Part shown: piece after piece, positions 20,276-28,764 of the stretch
How positions within the stretch are numbered: the stretch's first letter is position 1
How the letters are laid out: each line of letters begins with the position of its first letter
Assembly: GCA_009738435.1 (NCBI GenBank)
Contig: CP046522.1
Coordinates: 279,249-343,248 of the forward strand
Length of the DNA: 64,000 nt
Reading direction: 5' to 3'
Source: Clostridium bovifaecis
Lineage (GTDB): Bacteria > Bacillota > Clostridia > Clostridiales > Clostridiaceae
Position numbers and translations under genes: made by a program
Notes under the pieces: model-generated
Told to the model about the DNA's origin: nothing
The model's input: the letters and a program-made list of their open reading frames with translations, nothing else
Database searches by the model: none

Positions 20276-21326
20276 GATACTTTTTGATGGGTTAGGAATA
20301 GACTATGTGATTCCTCCAATAAACAACAAAACAGCTCTTGAAATAGGGGTTACCTATGCACCAGAAGAGATGTGCCTCCCCTACAAGATAATGATAGGAA
20401 ATTATATTCAAAGTATAGAGCAGGGAGCAGATACTATACTTCTAGTTGGGAGCTGTGGGCCTTGCAGATTCGGAGAATATTGTGAGCTCCAAATGAAAGC
20501 TTTAGAAAAGTTAGGGCATAATCTAAAGTTTATAGTCATGGATTATCCTAAAGATATAGGGAAAAGAGAGCTTTTAAAAAGAGTAGAGTACTTAATATCG
20601 GAAAGCCCTAAAAACGCTGGAGAGAAGGCCGTAGCAGCGTTAAGAGCACTTAAGGCAATAAATTTAATCGATAAGATTGAAGAAAGAGCTCATTATTTAG
20701 CTGGATACGAGATAAATAGAGGAGATTGCAAGAAACTATTAAATCAATGTAAGAGAGATGTGTTTAAAACCAACGATCCAAACGAAGGAATAAAAACTTT
20801 AGAGAACTATAGAAAAATGATAGAAAAAGTTGAAATTGATAAAAGCAGGAATCCCCTTAAGGTGGCCGTAATTGGAGAAATATATACGGTTATAGATCCG
20901 TTTTCCAATCTCAACATAGAAGATAAGCTTATGGATTATGGGGTGTGCAGCAAGAGAAAACTAACTCCTAGTTGGTGGGTTAAGGATGCAGCTATGAAGG
21001 TGTTAAAGTTAAACTCTCTCGATCTTAGAAGAGCATCAAGAGAATACTTACCTTACTACATAGGTGGGCATGCAAGAGAGTGTATAGGAGAAGCAATGAT
21101 AGCACAGAAAGAAAACTTTGATGGAGCAATTCAGATATTCCCCATGGGATGTATGCCTGAAATTATAACTAAAGCTATACTTCCATCAATATCAAGAGAT
21201 AAAAACTTTCCTATAATGAGTCTGGTAGTTGATGAAATGACTGGAGAAGGCGGCTATATCACCAGAATAGAAGCGTTTTTAGATTTAATAGAGAGGAGAC
21301 AGAAAGATGTATCATATGGGTGTTGA
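20229..21326 (+). CDS. COG3581-type 2-hydroxyacyl-CoA dehydratase-like protein
   Basis: A 365-residue partner of the preceding gene. Cys motifs include EEMCLPYK, GSCGPCRFGEYC, HARECIGE and FPMGCMPE, consistent with ligands for one or two Fe-S clusters. The ending MSLVVDEMTGEGGYITRIEAF mirrors LKIDEQTGEAGFNTRIEAF at the end of the upstream protein, so the two are homologous subunits. TTG start at 20229 after AAAGGGGG, inside the previous gene; it overlaps the activase gene by 20 bases. It probably forms the electron-accepting catalytic half of a system activated by the next gene (inference). Confidence 0.8.
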   Translation: MKVTFPHMGNVYIAVKILFDGLGIDYVIPPINNKTALEIGVTYAPEEMCLPYKIMIGNYIQSIEQGADTILLVGSCGPCRFGEYCELQMKALEKLGHNLKFIVMDYPKDIGKRELLKRVEYLISESPKNAGEKAVAALRALKAINLIDKIEERAHYLAGYEINRGDCKKLLNQCKRDVFKTNDPNEGIKTLENYRKMIEKVEIDKSRNPLKVAVIGEIYTVIDPFSNLNIEDKLMDYGVCSKRKLTPSWWVKDAAMKVLKLNSLDLRRASREYLPYYIGGHARECIGEAMIAQKENFDGAIQIFPMGCMPEIITKAILPSISRDKNFPIMSLVVDEMTGEGGYITRIEAFLDLIERRQKDVSYGC

Positions 21327-22263
21327 CGTAGGTTCTGTTAGTACAGATTTTGTGCTTTTAGATAAAGATATGAATGTAGTAGAAAAAATATACTTGAGAA
21401 CAAAAGGTAGACCAATACAGGCAGTACAGCAGGGATTAAAGATGCTTAAAGAGAAATACAGCAATGGTACAATTGATTCCGTAGGTACAACAGGAAGTGG
21501 AAGACATATAGCAGCAGCTCTCCTTGGCGGAGATGCTATAAAAAATGAAATTACTGCGCATGCTATTGCATCTCTCCACCTTGACGAAGATGTACGTACA
21601 ATAATAGAGATAGGTGGTCAGGACTCAAAGATAATAACATTAAAAGGAGGAGTTGTAACAGACTTTGCTATGAATACTGTATGTGCAGCAGGAACAGGCT
21701 CCTTTTTAGATAGACAGGCGGAAAGGTTAGAAATTCCGATAGAGAGATTTGGGGATTATGCCTTAAACTCTAATGTACCAGTTAGAATTGCAGGTAGATG
21801 TGCTGTATTTGCAGAATCTGATATGATACATAAGCAGCAGTTAGGTTACAATGAAGCTGATATAATAAGAGGACTTTGCGAAGCTATGGTAAGAAATTAT
21901 CTCAATAATGTAGCAAAGGGAAAGGATATTCAGCAAAAGGTATTTTTTCAAGGTGGAGTTGCAGCAAATAAAGGTATAAAGAAGGCATTTGAAGATACTT
22001 TAGGATTTAGAGTTTATGTACCAGAACACCATGATGTTATGGGGGCAATAGGCGCTGGCATTATAGGTGCAGAGGCAGTTCAAAGAAAAAAGAGTACAAA
22101 TTTTAAGGGACTTGGAGTAGCTGATGCAAAATTTGTATCTAACAGTTTTGAATGTAATGGATGCCCAAACAGATGCGAAGTTGTAAACATAAAGGATTCC
22201 GCAGAAGTAGTTGGGTGTTTTGGTGATAGATGTGGTAAATGGAGCGAAAAAATGATTGTGTAA
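21307..22263 (+). CDS. Acyl-CoA dehydratase activase (BadF/HgdC family, COG1924)
   Basis: A 318-residue ASKHA-fold ATPase. The phosphate motif GVDVGSVSTDFVLLD opens the protein and EIGGQDSK is the second. CAAGTGSFLD and GRCAVFAESD carry the two Cys that bridge a 4Fe-4S cluster between two activase monomers in HgdC. A C-terminal Cys-rich tail (FECNGCPNRCEV and GCFGDRCGKW) is extra compared with short HgdC and resembles the link region of the giant fused family. It uses ATP to inject one high-energy electron into its partner. The three overlapping genes form one operon. Confidence 0.88.
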   Translation: MYHMGVDVGSVSTDFVLLDKDMNVVEKIYLRTKGRPIQAVQQGLKMLKEKYSNGTIDSVGTTGSGRHIAAALLGGDAIKNEITAHAIASLHLDEDVRTIIEIGGQDSKIITLKGGVVTDFAMNTVCAAGTGSFLDRQAERLEIPIERFGDYALNSNVPVRIAGRCAVFAESDMIHKQQLGYNEADIIRGLCEAMVRNYLNNVAKGKDIQQKVFFQGGVAANKGIKKAFEDTLGFRVYVPEHHDVMGAIGAGIIGAEAVQRKKSTNFKGLGVADAKFVSNSFECNGCPNRCEVVNIKDSAEVVGCFGDRCGKWSEKMIV

Positions 22264-22344
22264 TATATTTTCCCCAATTTAAGAAGTTTGTGTTATAATC
22301 TAACTTGCAAATAGGATTATAATGGAGTTTTGGAGGTTCATGAC

Positions 22345-22977
22345 ATGGGTGAGCGTATTGAGATGCCCAGATATGTTAAAATATCAGTAGATGTGGCAGC
22401 AAGAATTTATAAGGGAGAATTATCTGAAGGGGAAAAGCTAAGAGGACGGTCAGTTCTAGCAGGAGAGTATAATGTTTCTCCAGAGACCATAAGAAAGTCT
22501 ATGAAGCTTTTAGAGGATAAAGGAGTTGTAGATGTAAATAAGGGGAGCGGAATAATAATAAAGTCTCCTGAAAAGGCATATCAATTCGTTGAAAGCTTTA
22601 AGGAAAAAGAAAGCATAGGAATGTTGAGAAGTACAATGAAAAAGCTTCTAGAAGAGAGAAATATTTTAGAGAAACAAATACAAGATGTAAATGAAAAGAT
22701 TATAGACTATTCGTATAGATTCAAAAATACGGATTTGATAGAGCCTATAGAGGTTGAAGTGCCTGATGAGTCTCATATAATAGGGAAGACTATAGGAGAA
22801 AGTGAATTCTGGCATAATACGGGAGGGACAATAGTTGGAGTAAAAAGGGAAGAAGAGATATTAATATCCCCTGGTCCTTACCTAGAGTTTAAGAAAGGCG
22901 ATAAAGTCTTAGTAGTAGGAGATGAAAGCCTATCTCATAGAATAAAAAGATATCTGGAAAATGAAAATATAAAATAA
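22345..22977 (+). CDS. busR: BusR-like regulator: GntR winged helix plus RCK_C (TrkA-C) domain
   Basis: A 210-residue protein with a GntR-type winged helix (about 1-75; LAGEYNVSPETIRKSMKLLEDKG is the recognition region), a coiled-coil linker (about 85-125) and a C-terminal RCK_C domain (about 130-205; DESHIIGKTIGES). This is exactly the BusR architecture, in which RCK_C binds cyclic di-AMP and the protein represses the osmolyte transporter genes. ATG 22345 is eight bases after TTGGAGG. The downstream genes are such a transporter, with paired palindromes in front of it. c-di-AMP binding is inferred from architecture and context. Confidence 0.85.
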   Translation: MGERIEMPRYVKISVDVAARIYKGELSEGEKLRGRSVLAGEYNVSPETIRKSMKLLEDKGVVDVNKGSGIIIKSPEKAYQFVESFKEKESIGMLRSTMKKLLEERNILEKQIQDVNEKIIDYSYRFKNTDLIEPIEVEVPDESHIIGKTIGESEFWHNTGGTIVGVKREEEILISPGPYLEFKKGDKVLVVGDESLSHRIKRYLENENIK

Positions 22978-23024
22978 CAACACCCCTGGGATAAACTCCT
23001 TTGCCCAGGGGTGTTGTTATTTTT
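22973..23024. terminator. Strong bidirectional terminator after busR
   Basis: A perfect 18-bp stem (22973-22990 / 23004-23021) containing ACACCCCTGGG, then T residues; the busR stop codon lies in the stem. It isolates busR from the transporter promoter. Confidence 0.9.
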
Positions 23025-23078
23025 GATTAGACTTGAAAAAATGCTTTTTTATCTTATGAACTTGAATATAAGGTTAAT

Positions 23079-23150
23079 TTGACAATGTAACAACTTATAT
23101 GTTAACATAAAGTTGTATTAACAAACAACTTTGTGATGTAGATAAGTTGT
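23079..23150 (+). promoter_or_regulatory. Transporter promoter with two BusR-type operator palindromes
   Basis: TTGACA at 23079-23084 is followed by a weak -10 (TAACAT, 23103-23108). Two palindromes share arms ACAACTT / AAGTTGT: 23090-23116 (13-base spacer) and 23125-23150 (12-base spacer). The first overlaps the promoter spacer and -10; the second lies just downstream. Two sites at a fixed distance fit the bipartite DNA binding described for BusR. Confidence 0.65.
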
Positions 23151-23227
23151 CTTGGATAATGAATGGAAATTCATTAGTAAAGATAAGAATCTCTAGTGCA
23201 AAAATCTTAATAAAAAGGAGGATGTAC

Positions 23228-24363
23228 ATGATAGAGTTAAAAAAAGTAAAAAAGGCCTTTAAAAACGTTGAAATCTTAAAAGGAATTGACCTAACGATAA
23301 ACAAAGGAGAGTTAGTTGTGCTTATAGGTCCAAGTGGATGTGGTAAGACTACTACCTTAAAAATGTTAAATAAACTTATAAAGCCAACATCAGGTGAGAT
23401 TTATATTGATGGGGAAGATATAAGCAAGAAAGATACTATTGAGCTAAGAAGAAATATTGGATATGTAATCCAGCAGACAGGATTGTTCCCACATATGACT
23501 GTAGGAGACAATATAGGACTAGTACCATATTTAAAAGGCTGGGGGGATGAGGAAATAGCAGAAAGAACTAAAGAACTGCTGCAGATGGTTGGTATGAATC
23601 CAGAGGAATATATAGATAGATATCCCAGCGAACTAAGTGGAGGGCAGCAGCAGAGAATAGGAGTTGCTAGAGCCTTTGCCACAGATCCGAATATAATATT
23701 AATGGATGAGCCTTTTTCAGCTCTTGATCCTATAACCAGAAATCAGCTTCAAGATGAACTATTTAGTTTGCAGGAAAAGCTTAAAAAGACTATAGTTTTT
23801 GTCACTCACGATATGGATGAAGCACTAAAGCTTGGGGATAAAATATGCATAATGAAGGACGGACTAATAGTGCAGTATGATACCCCTGAGAACATACTTA
23901 AAAATCCAGCTCATAACTTTGTTGAAGAGTTTGTAGGTAAAAACAGGATTTGGAATCAACCGGAATTTATAAAGGCTGAAGATATAATAATAAAGAATCC
24001 TGTAAAAGCAGTAGGAAGTAGAACACTTCTTCAGGCAGCAGAGATAATGAACGAAAGACATGTAGATAGCATTCTAGTTGTAGATGAAAAAAGTAAGCTA
24101 GAAGGAATAGTTACACTAAAGGACATAAGAAAAATAGAGAAAAAAATAGCAAAGCAAATCTTAGGGATATAATTGAGAAAGATGTTATATGCGTTAAAAA
24201 GGATGAATCCATAGTGGATATATTAAAAGTTATAAATGAAAAGAAGGTCGGATATATACCAGTAGTTGATGATGATAAGACTCTAGTAGGACTTATAACT
24301 AGAAGTAGTTTAATTAGTGTTTTAAGCGGGCAATTCTTAGATGAAGAGGAGGTAGGTGCATAA
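23228..24363 (+). pseudogene. opuCA: Glycine betaine/carnitine/choline ABC transporter ATPase, frameshifted in CBS region
   Basis: OpuA/OpuC-type ATPase. Walker A GPSGCGKT (about residue 33), signature LSGGQQQRIGVARA, Walker B IILMDEPFSALD, H-loop VTHDMDEA, then a CBS domain pair that senses ionic strength or nucleotide in this family. ATG 23228 follows AAAGGAGG. The open frame stops early at 24172. Adding one A to the A7 run at 24140-24146 continues the second CBS domain (DIIEKDVICVKKDESIVDIL) to TAA at 24361-24363, which overlaps the next ATG as TAATG. That natural coupling shows the restored frame is the real gene. ATPase motifs are intact, so this is probably a sequence error. Confidence 0.88.
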
Positions 24364-25952
24364 TGAGAGAATTTTTTATGTATTTCTTAGAGAGAAAAGA
24401 TCAAGTTATAAGCTTACTGCTGCAACATCTTGGACTTACCATTGCATCGGTAATTGTAGCAATACTAGTGGGTGTACCATTGGGAATATTAATAACAAGA
24501 AAGAAAAGTCTGTCAGGACCTATAGTTGGGTTAGCTAACTTGGTACAGGCAATACCAAGCTTAGCCTTACTTGGATTCTTAATTCCGGTTTTAGGTATAG
24601 GGAGTACTCCAGCTATAGTCATGGTATTTCTCTATTCGCTGCTTCCTATTCTGAAGAACACATATACTGGACTTAAAAATATAAATCCAGATATGCTAGA
24701 AGCGGCAGAAGGAATGGGACTTACGTCAAGACAAAAGCTTCAAATGGTTCAGCTTCCACTGGCTCTTCCAGTTATAATGGCAGGTATTAGAATTGCGGCT
24801 GTTACAGCAGTTGGACTTATGACTATAGCTGCCTTTATAGGAGCAGGCGGACTTGGATACATGGTATTTACAGGAGTTCAGAGGGTTGATAATTTTATGA
24901 TACTATCTGGTGCGATACCAGCATGTATATTAGCTCTTTTAATGGACTTTATCATAGGAAAAATAGAAAATGAAGTAGTCCCTGAAGGAATAAAGTTAAA
25001 TAAAGAAGGTAAAAGAAGAAAAGTGAAAAGAAGAACAAGACAGAATGAAAGAAGAAATAGAGCTATAGCAATCACAGCTGCAGCAGCCATAGTTATTAGT
25101 ATTATAGGTGGCATAGGATATAAAGCCTATAGCAATAACAAAGAATTTGTAGTAGGATCTAAAAACTTTACTGAGCAGATTATCTTAGGAAATATGTTTG
25201 CAACCTTAGTTGAAGAGAATACAGACTTAAATGTAAAGAGAACTGGCTTAAACTTAGGTGGTTCTAGTGTAGCATGGGAAGCACTAAAATCTGGAGATAT
25301 AGATATGTATGTTGAGTATACTGGGACTGGTTTGGTTAATATTATGCAGCAAAGTGTGGTAAGTAACCCTAAAGAAGCTTATGACATAGTAAAAGAGCAT
25401 TTTAACAAAGAGTATGATATAACCTGGCTAGATACATTAGGATTTAATAATACCTATGTCCTTGCAGTAAGGCAGGATACGGCTAAGCAGTATAACCTTA
25501 AGAAAATATCAGACTTAAAGATAGGAGAAAAGAATTTCATATTTGGTCCAACCATGGAATTTACAGATAGAGAAGATGGGTATTTAGGAATGCAAGACAT
25601 ATATCATATTAAGTTTGATACTGTAAAACCTGTAGACGGTGGATTGAGATATACAGCTATTAGTAATAAGGAATCAGATGTAATAGATGCCTTTGCAACA
25701 GATGGGCTTCTAAAGGCATACAATCTTGTGACTTTAGAAGACGATAAAAATATTTTTCCGCCGTATAATGCAGCACCTATAGTTAGAAACGACACGTTGA
25801 AGAAGTATCCAGAACTAAAGGAACTTTTAAACAAGTTATCAGGACAGATAGATGATGAAACTATGAGGGAGCTTAATTATAAAGTAGATAAACTTGGAGA
25901 AGATCCGAGAACTGTTGCAGATGAATTTTTAAAAGAAAAAGGGCTTATATAG
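24363..25952 (+). CDS. Osmolyte ABC permease fused to substrate-binding domain (OpuC/BusB type)
   Basis: 529 residues. Residues 1-210 form a six-helix permease with the EAA loop [21 protein letters not shown] basic linker (about 212-236) and another membrane helix (237-256) lead to an extracellular OpuAC/OpuCC-type binding domain (about 262-529, opening [15 protein letters not shown]). Permease-binding-protein fusion is typical of BusB and related importers for glycine betaine, carnitine or choline. The start overlaps the ATPase stop. The KNFTEQ type of binding domain favours the OpuC group (choline/carnitine). Confidence 0.9.
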   Translation: MREFFMYFLERKDQVISLLLQHLGLTIASVIVAILVGVPLGILITRKKSLSGPIVGLANLVQAIPSLALLGFLIPVLGIGSTPAIVMVFLYSLLPILKNTYTGLKNINPDMLEAAEGMGLTSRQKLQMVQLPLALPVIMAGIRIAAVTAVGLMTIAAFIGAGGLGYMVFTGVQRVDNFMILSGAIPACILALLMDFIIGKIENEVVPEGIKLNKEGKRRKVKRRTRQNERRNRAIAITAAAAIVISIIGGIGYKAYSNNKEFVVGSKNFTEQIILGNMFATLVEENTDLNVKRTGLNLGGSSVAWEALKSGDIDMYVEYTGTGLVNIMQQSVVSNPKEAYDIVKEHFNKEYDITWLDTLGFNNTYVLAVRQDTAKQYNLKKISDLKIGEKNFIFGPTMEFTDREDGYLGMQDIYHIKFDTVKPVDGGLRYTAISNKESDVIDAFATDGLLKAYNLVTLEDDKNIFPPYNAAPIVRNDTLKKYPELKELLNKLSGQIDDETMRELNYKVDKLGEDPRTVADEFLKEKGLI

Positions 25953-26041
25953 TCAAAGTATCCTAGAGGCGAATTTAAGCCTTTAGGATGCGTTTTACTC
26001 TAATTAGCTATAGTATTAGAATGATTTTATTCTAACTAGTT

Positions 26042-26074
26042 ACACCCCTGGGGTATATTTCGCCCCAGGGGTGT
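26042..26074. terminator. Convergent hairpin between osmolyte operon and Cys/His-rich gene
   Basis: A perfect 12-bp stem ACACCCCTGGGG / CCCCAGGGGTGT with a 9-base loop. T tracts are weak on both sides. Its core repeats the ACACCCCTGGG stem after busR. Confidence 0.65.
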
Positions 26075-26079
26075 TATAA

Positions 26080-26352
26080 TTAACAGCAGAACCAATCGAA
26101 GAATGAGCAGCCTCTGTTATAAGGCTGATGACAAGGGCTTATTGGATAGCATTGACAACAACATTCTTCGTGTTTATGGTGTTTATGATGTTTATGATGA
26201 TGATCATCACAGCAAGAACAAGGATTACAGCAGCGGTTATATTGGGGAGTACATCCACAACCGTATCCGCCATAACCACCATATCCGCGTCCAAAACCAC
26301 CGCGGTTAAATCCGCCTAAGAATAATAAAGGAAACAAGAATGAACCTAGCAT
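26080..26352 (-). CDS. Small Gly-, Cys- and His-rich protein
   Basis: A 90-residue protein of unknown function. A hydrophobic N-terminus (MLGSFLFPLLFLGG) is followed by a Gly/Tyr-rich part (GGFGRGYGGYGGYGCGC), Cys-rich CCNPCSCC, a His/Lys run DDHHHKHHKHHKHEE, then CCCQCYPISPC and a terminal FDWFCC. ATG 26352 has GGAGGTGG upstream, so it is a real gene. Composition suggests metal binding and/or disulfide cross-linking, as in spore coat or exosporium proteins (inference). The 5' leader holds a short hairpin, ACTCCTC / GAGGAGT, near 26380-26403. Confidence 0.65.
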   Translation of the reverse strand: MLGSFLFPLLFLGGFNRGGFGRGYGGYGGYGCGCTPQYNRCCNPCSCCDDHHHKHHKHHKHEECCCQCYPISPCHQPYNRGCSFFDWFCC

Positions 26353-26546
26353 ATTGTAACCACCTCCATTAATATGAAACTCCTCCTCTTGCCGTCAGAG
26401 GAGTAAGCGTATCGCCAAATTATAGATTTGGGATATCTGCTTAGGATTGTGTAGCTTGTCTAAGTTGGAGATATTGTGGACTTAATATAGTATATTATCA
26501 TTGGAACAAAAGTGTTAATATAAATTTAGATTTTTTATTTTTAGTA

Positions 26547-26574
26547 TTGACATGGAACCTAATAGTGGTATAAT
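26547..26574 (+). promoter_or_regulatory. Strong sigma-A promoter of the aromatic operon
   Basis: Consensus TTGACA (26547-26552), a 16-base spacer and TATAAT (26569-26574) with an extended TGG element. Predicted start near 26581, ahead of the leader peptide. Confidence 0.85.
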
Positions 26575-26626
26575 TTTCACAATAACAAAATAGGATTAAA
26601 AAATTTTTTGTTTGGAGGAAAAGCTC

Positions 26627-26764
26627 ATGAAAGGCCTTATTAGAAAAGGAATGACAAGACAATATAGCTTTTACTTTAGAAACTGGGGTTATTTTTATAA
26701 CGCTGGTTATTTGTCTTGTGAAAAATTTAAAATTCCTAATTCTAATGAGTTAATTAATACATGA
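26627..26764 (+). CDS. Tyr/Phe/Trp-rich leader peptide of the aromatic operon
   Basis: A 45-residue reading frame starting at ATG 26627 after GGAGG (26614-26618). Residues 13-28 read YSFYFRNWGYFYNAGY: nine of sixteen are Tyr, Phe or Trp. Such enrichment is the mark of an attenuation peptide whose translation stalls when charged aromatic tRNAs are scarce. The stretch lies between complementary segments ACAAGACAA (26654-26662) and TTGTCTTGT (26711-26719), so a stalled ribosome would break this stem. A terminator follows at 26817, then DAHP synthase. No similar named leader in clostridia is known to me. Confidence 0.75.
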   Translation: MKGLIRKGMTRQYSFYFRNWGYFYNAGYLSCEKFKIPNSNELINT

Positions 26765-26816
26765 GAGAACATTTTAAGTAGGTTCAAATCAATAGTGTAT
26801 TATTATAAGTATATCT

Positions 26817-26848
26817 AAGAAGGCTCATTAATGAGTCTTCTTTTTTTA
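26817..26848 (+). terminator. Attenuator terminator before aroF
   Basis: A 12-bp stem (26817-26828 / 26831-26842, one G-T pair; the real loop is probably larger) ending in a T tract, 29 bases before aroF. The segment TAATGAG at 26743-26749 can pair with CTCATTA at 26824-26830 in the terminator 5' arm, offering an antiterminator. Confidence 0.8.
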
Positions 26849-26877
26849 TAAAAAAATTTAACTAGGGGGTTGTTTAT

Positions 26878-27891
26878 ATGATTATTGTAATGAAGCACAA
26901 TGCATCAAGAGAAAGTATTGAAAGAATTAAAGAGGATATTAGTGAAATGGGAGTTCAGGTACACGAGGTCGAAGGAGAGAAGTACTGCATACTTGGGCTG
27001 GTTGGAGATACAACTGTCATTGACCCAAAGCAGATAGAAGCTAATGAAGAGGTTGAAAAGATAGTTCATGTTCAAGAACCTTACAAAAAAGCTAATAGAT
27101 TATTTCATCCTCATGATTCAATAATACCTGTAGGAAGTGAGCTTATTGGGGGCACTAAGCTAGCGGTAATGGCAGGTCCTTGTTCAGTTGAGAGTGAAGA
27201 ACAGATAGTAGAACTTGCAAGACAAGTAAAGAAATCAGGAGCTACATTCTTAAGAGGAGGAGCATTTAAGCCAAGAACTTCTCCATACAGCTTTCAAGGC
27301 ATGGGATTAGATGGGCTTGAGCTATTAAAGATAGCAAAAAAAGAAACAGGACTGCCAATAGTAACAGAGATAATGTCTCCGAAAATGGTAGAGAAGTTTG
27401 TGGAGGATGTTGATGTAATTCAAGTAGGAGCAAGAAATATGCAAAATTTTGATCTACTAAAAGAGTTAGGGAAGACAAACAAGCCAATTCTCTTAAAAAG
27501 AGGATTAGCTGCCACTATAGAAGAATTCTTAATGTCAGCAGAATATATAATGTCTGAGGGAAATGAAAATGTAATATTATGTGAAAGAGGAATAAGAACT
27601 TATGAAACTTACACAAGGAACACGTTGGATTTAAGTGCTGTACCAGTAATAAAAAAACACAGTCATCTACCAGTAATTATAGATCCAAGTCATGCAGGAG
27701 GAATTTGGTGGCTTGTAGAACCATTAGCTAAAGCAGCTGTGGCTGTAGGGGCGGATGGACTCATGATAGAAGTTCATAACAATCCAGCTAAGGCTAAAAG
27801 TGATGGGTCTCAATCACTTAAACCTGAAAAATTCCACAGTCTTATGGAAAAACTATCTATGGTAGCAAAGGCTGTGGATAGGGAAATTTAA
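26878..27891 (+). CDS. aroF: 3-deoxy-7-phosphoheptulonate (DAHP) synthase, type I-beta
   Basis: 337 residues. An N-terminal ferredoxin-like regulatory domain (about 1-70) precedes the TIM barrel, as in Thermotoga and many Firmicutes enzymes that are inhibited by Tyr or Phe. Motifs include MAGPCSVES, GATFLRGGAFKPRTSPYSFQG, LLKRGLAAT, CERGIRTYET and IIDPSHAGG. It condenses phosphoenolpyruvate and erythrose 4-phosphate, the first step of the shikimate pathway. ATG 26878 follows AGGGGGTT. It is the first gene of a nine-gene operon under leader-peptide attenuation. Confidence 0.95.
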   Translation: MIIVMKHNASRESIERIKEDISEMGVQVHEVEGEKYCILGLVGDTTVIDPKQIEANEEVEKIVHVQEPYKKANRLFHPHDSIIPVGSELIGGTKLAVMAGPCSVESEEQIVELARQVKKSGATFLRGGAFKPRTSPYSFQGMGLDGLELLKIAKKETGLPIVTEIMSPKMVEKFVEDVDVIQVGARNMQNFDLLKELGKTNKPILLKRGLAATIEEFLMSAEYIMSEGNENVILCERGIRTYETYTRNTLDLSAVPVIKKHSHLPVIIDPSHAGGIWWLVEPLAKAAVAVGADGLMIEVHNNPAKAKSDGSQSLKPEKFHSLMEKLSMVAKAVDREI

Positions 27892-27912
27892 AGATATTAC
27901 TGGGGGTTAACA

Positions 27913-28764
27913 ATGAAGGGGTTAGATTTAAATATAACTATTGTAGGGTTGGGGCTTATAGGGGGCTCATATGCTCTAGCACTAAAAGAATTACAACCAA
28001 AAAAGCTTTATGCAGTTGACAAAGATGAAGAAGCTATAAAGGTTGGCGAGGAAATGGGAATTATTGATAAGGGCTTTATAAGCCCTGAGATCCCTCTAAA
28101 GGAATCTGATTTAATAATAATTTGTATATATCCAAAGGATATAAAAGACTTTGTTAAAAATAATATTGATAACTTTAAGTTAGGTTCAGTAATAACTGAT
28201 GTTACAGGAATAAAAAGAGAATTTGCAGAAGAAATAAATGCAGGGTTAAGAAAAGATATAGATTTTGTATTTGGGCACCCTATGGCAGGAAGAGAATTCA
28301 CTGGGGTAAAATATGCATCAAAGGAAATATTTAAAGGAGCAAACTATATAATAACTCCTACAGAAAGAAATAAAGAAGAAAGCATAAAACTTATAGAAGA
28401 TATTGCAATAGGACTTGGGTGCAAAAATGTAGAGAAGGTGACTGTGGAAAAACATGATGAAATTATAGGATTTACAAGCCAACTTCCTCATGTTATAGCA
28501 GTATCTTTGGTAAATAGCGATAATCTAGGAGTAGATGTAGGAAAATTTACTGGTGACAGCTACAGAGATCTTACAAGGATAGCTAGAATTAATACAAAGC
28601 TGTGGACTGAACTATTTATGGGGAATAGAGAAAATCTGATTAATCAAATAGAAGAGTTTGAGAAAAATATAACAGATGTGAAAACTGCTTTGATAAATAA
28701 AGATATGAAAAGTTTAAGTGAGATTTTAAGTAAAGCTAGCAAAAAAAGAGAGGAGATGTCCTAA
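27913..28764 (+). CDS. tyrA: Prephenate dehydrogenase
   Basis: 283 residues. The N-terminal Rossmann motif VGLGLIGGSYALAL binds NAD; HPMAGREFTGVKYA (about residue 117) holds the active-site His; and HDEIIGFTSQLPHVIAVSLV is a conserved helix. It converts prephenate to 4-hydroxyphenylpyruvate for tyrosine. No C-terminal ACT domain is present, so feedback control would come from DAHP synthase or attenuation. Its stop abuts the aroB start. Confidence 0.93.
   Translation: MKGLDLNITIVGLGLIGGSYALALKELQPKKLYAVDKDEEAIKVGEEMGIIDKGFISPEIPLKESDLIIICIYPKDIKDFVKNNIDNFKLGSVITDVTGIKREFAEEINAGLRKDIDFVFGHPMAGREFTGVKYASKEIFKGANYIITPTERNKEESIKLIEDIAIGLGCKNVEKVTVEKHDEIIGFTSQLPHVIAVSLVNSDNLGVDVGKFTGDSYRDLTRIARINTKLWTELFMGNRENLINQIEEFEKNITDVKTALINKDMKSLSEILSKASKKREEMS

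Noticed and set aside
22277..22330. AAGTT-N13-AACTT dyad upstream of busR as an autoregulatory site
   Set aside because: Arm orientation is the reverse of the operators at 23090-23150 and the match is short; not enough to claim.
26103..26319. Open frames opposite the Cys/His-rich gene
   Set aside because: They are reverse reads of the His and Gly codon runs and lack ribosome sites, while the leftward frame has a clear GGAGGTGG.
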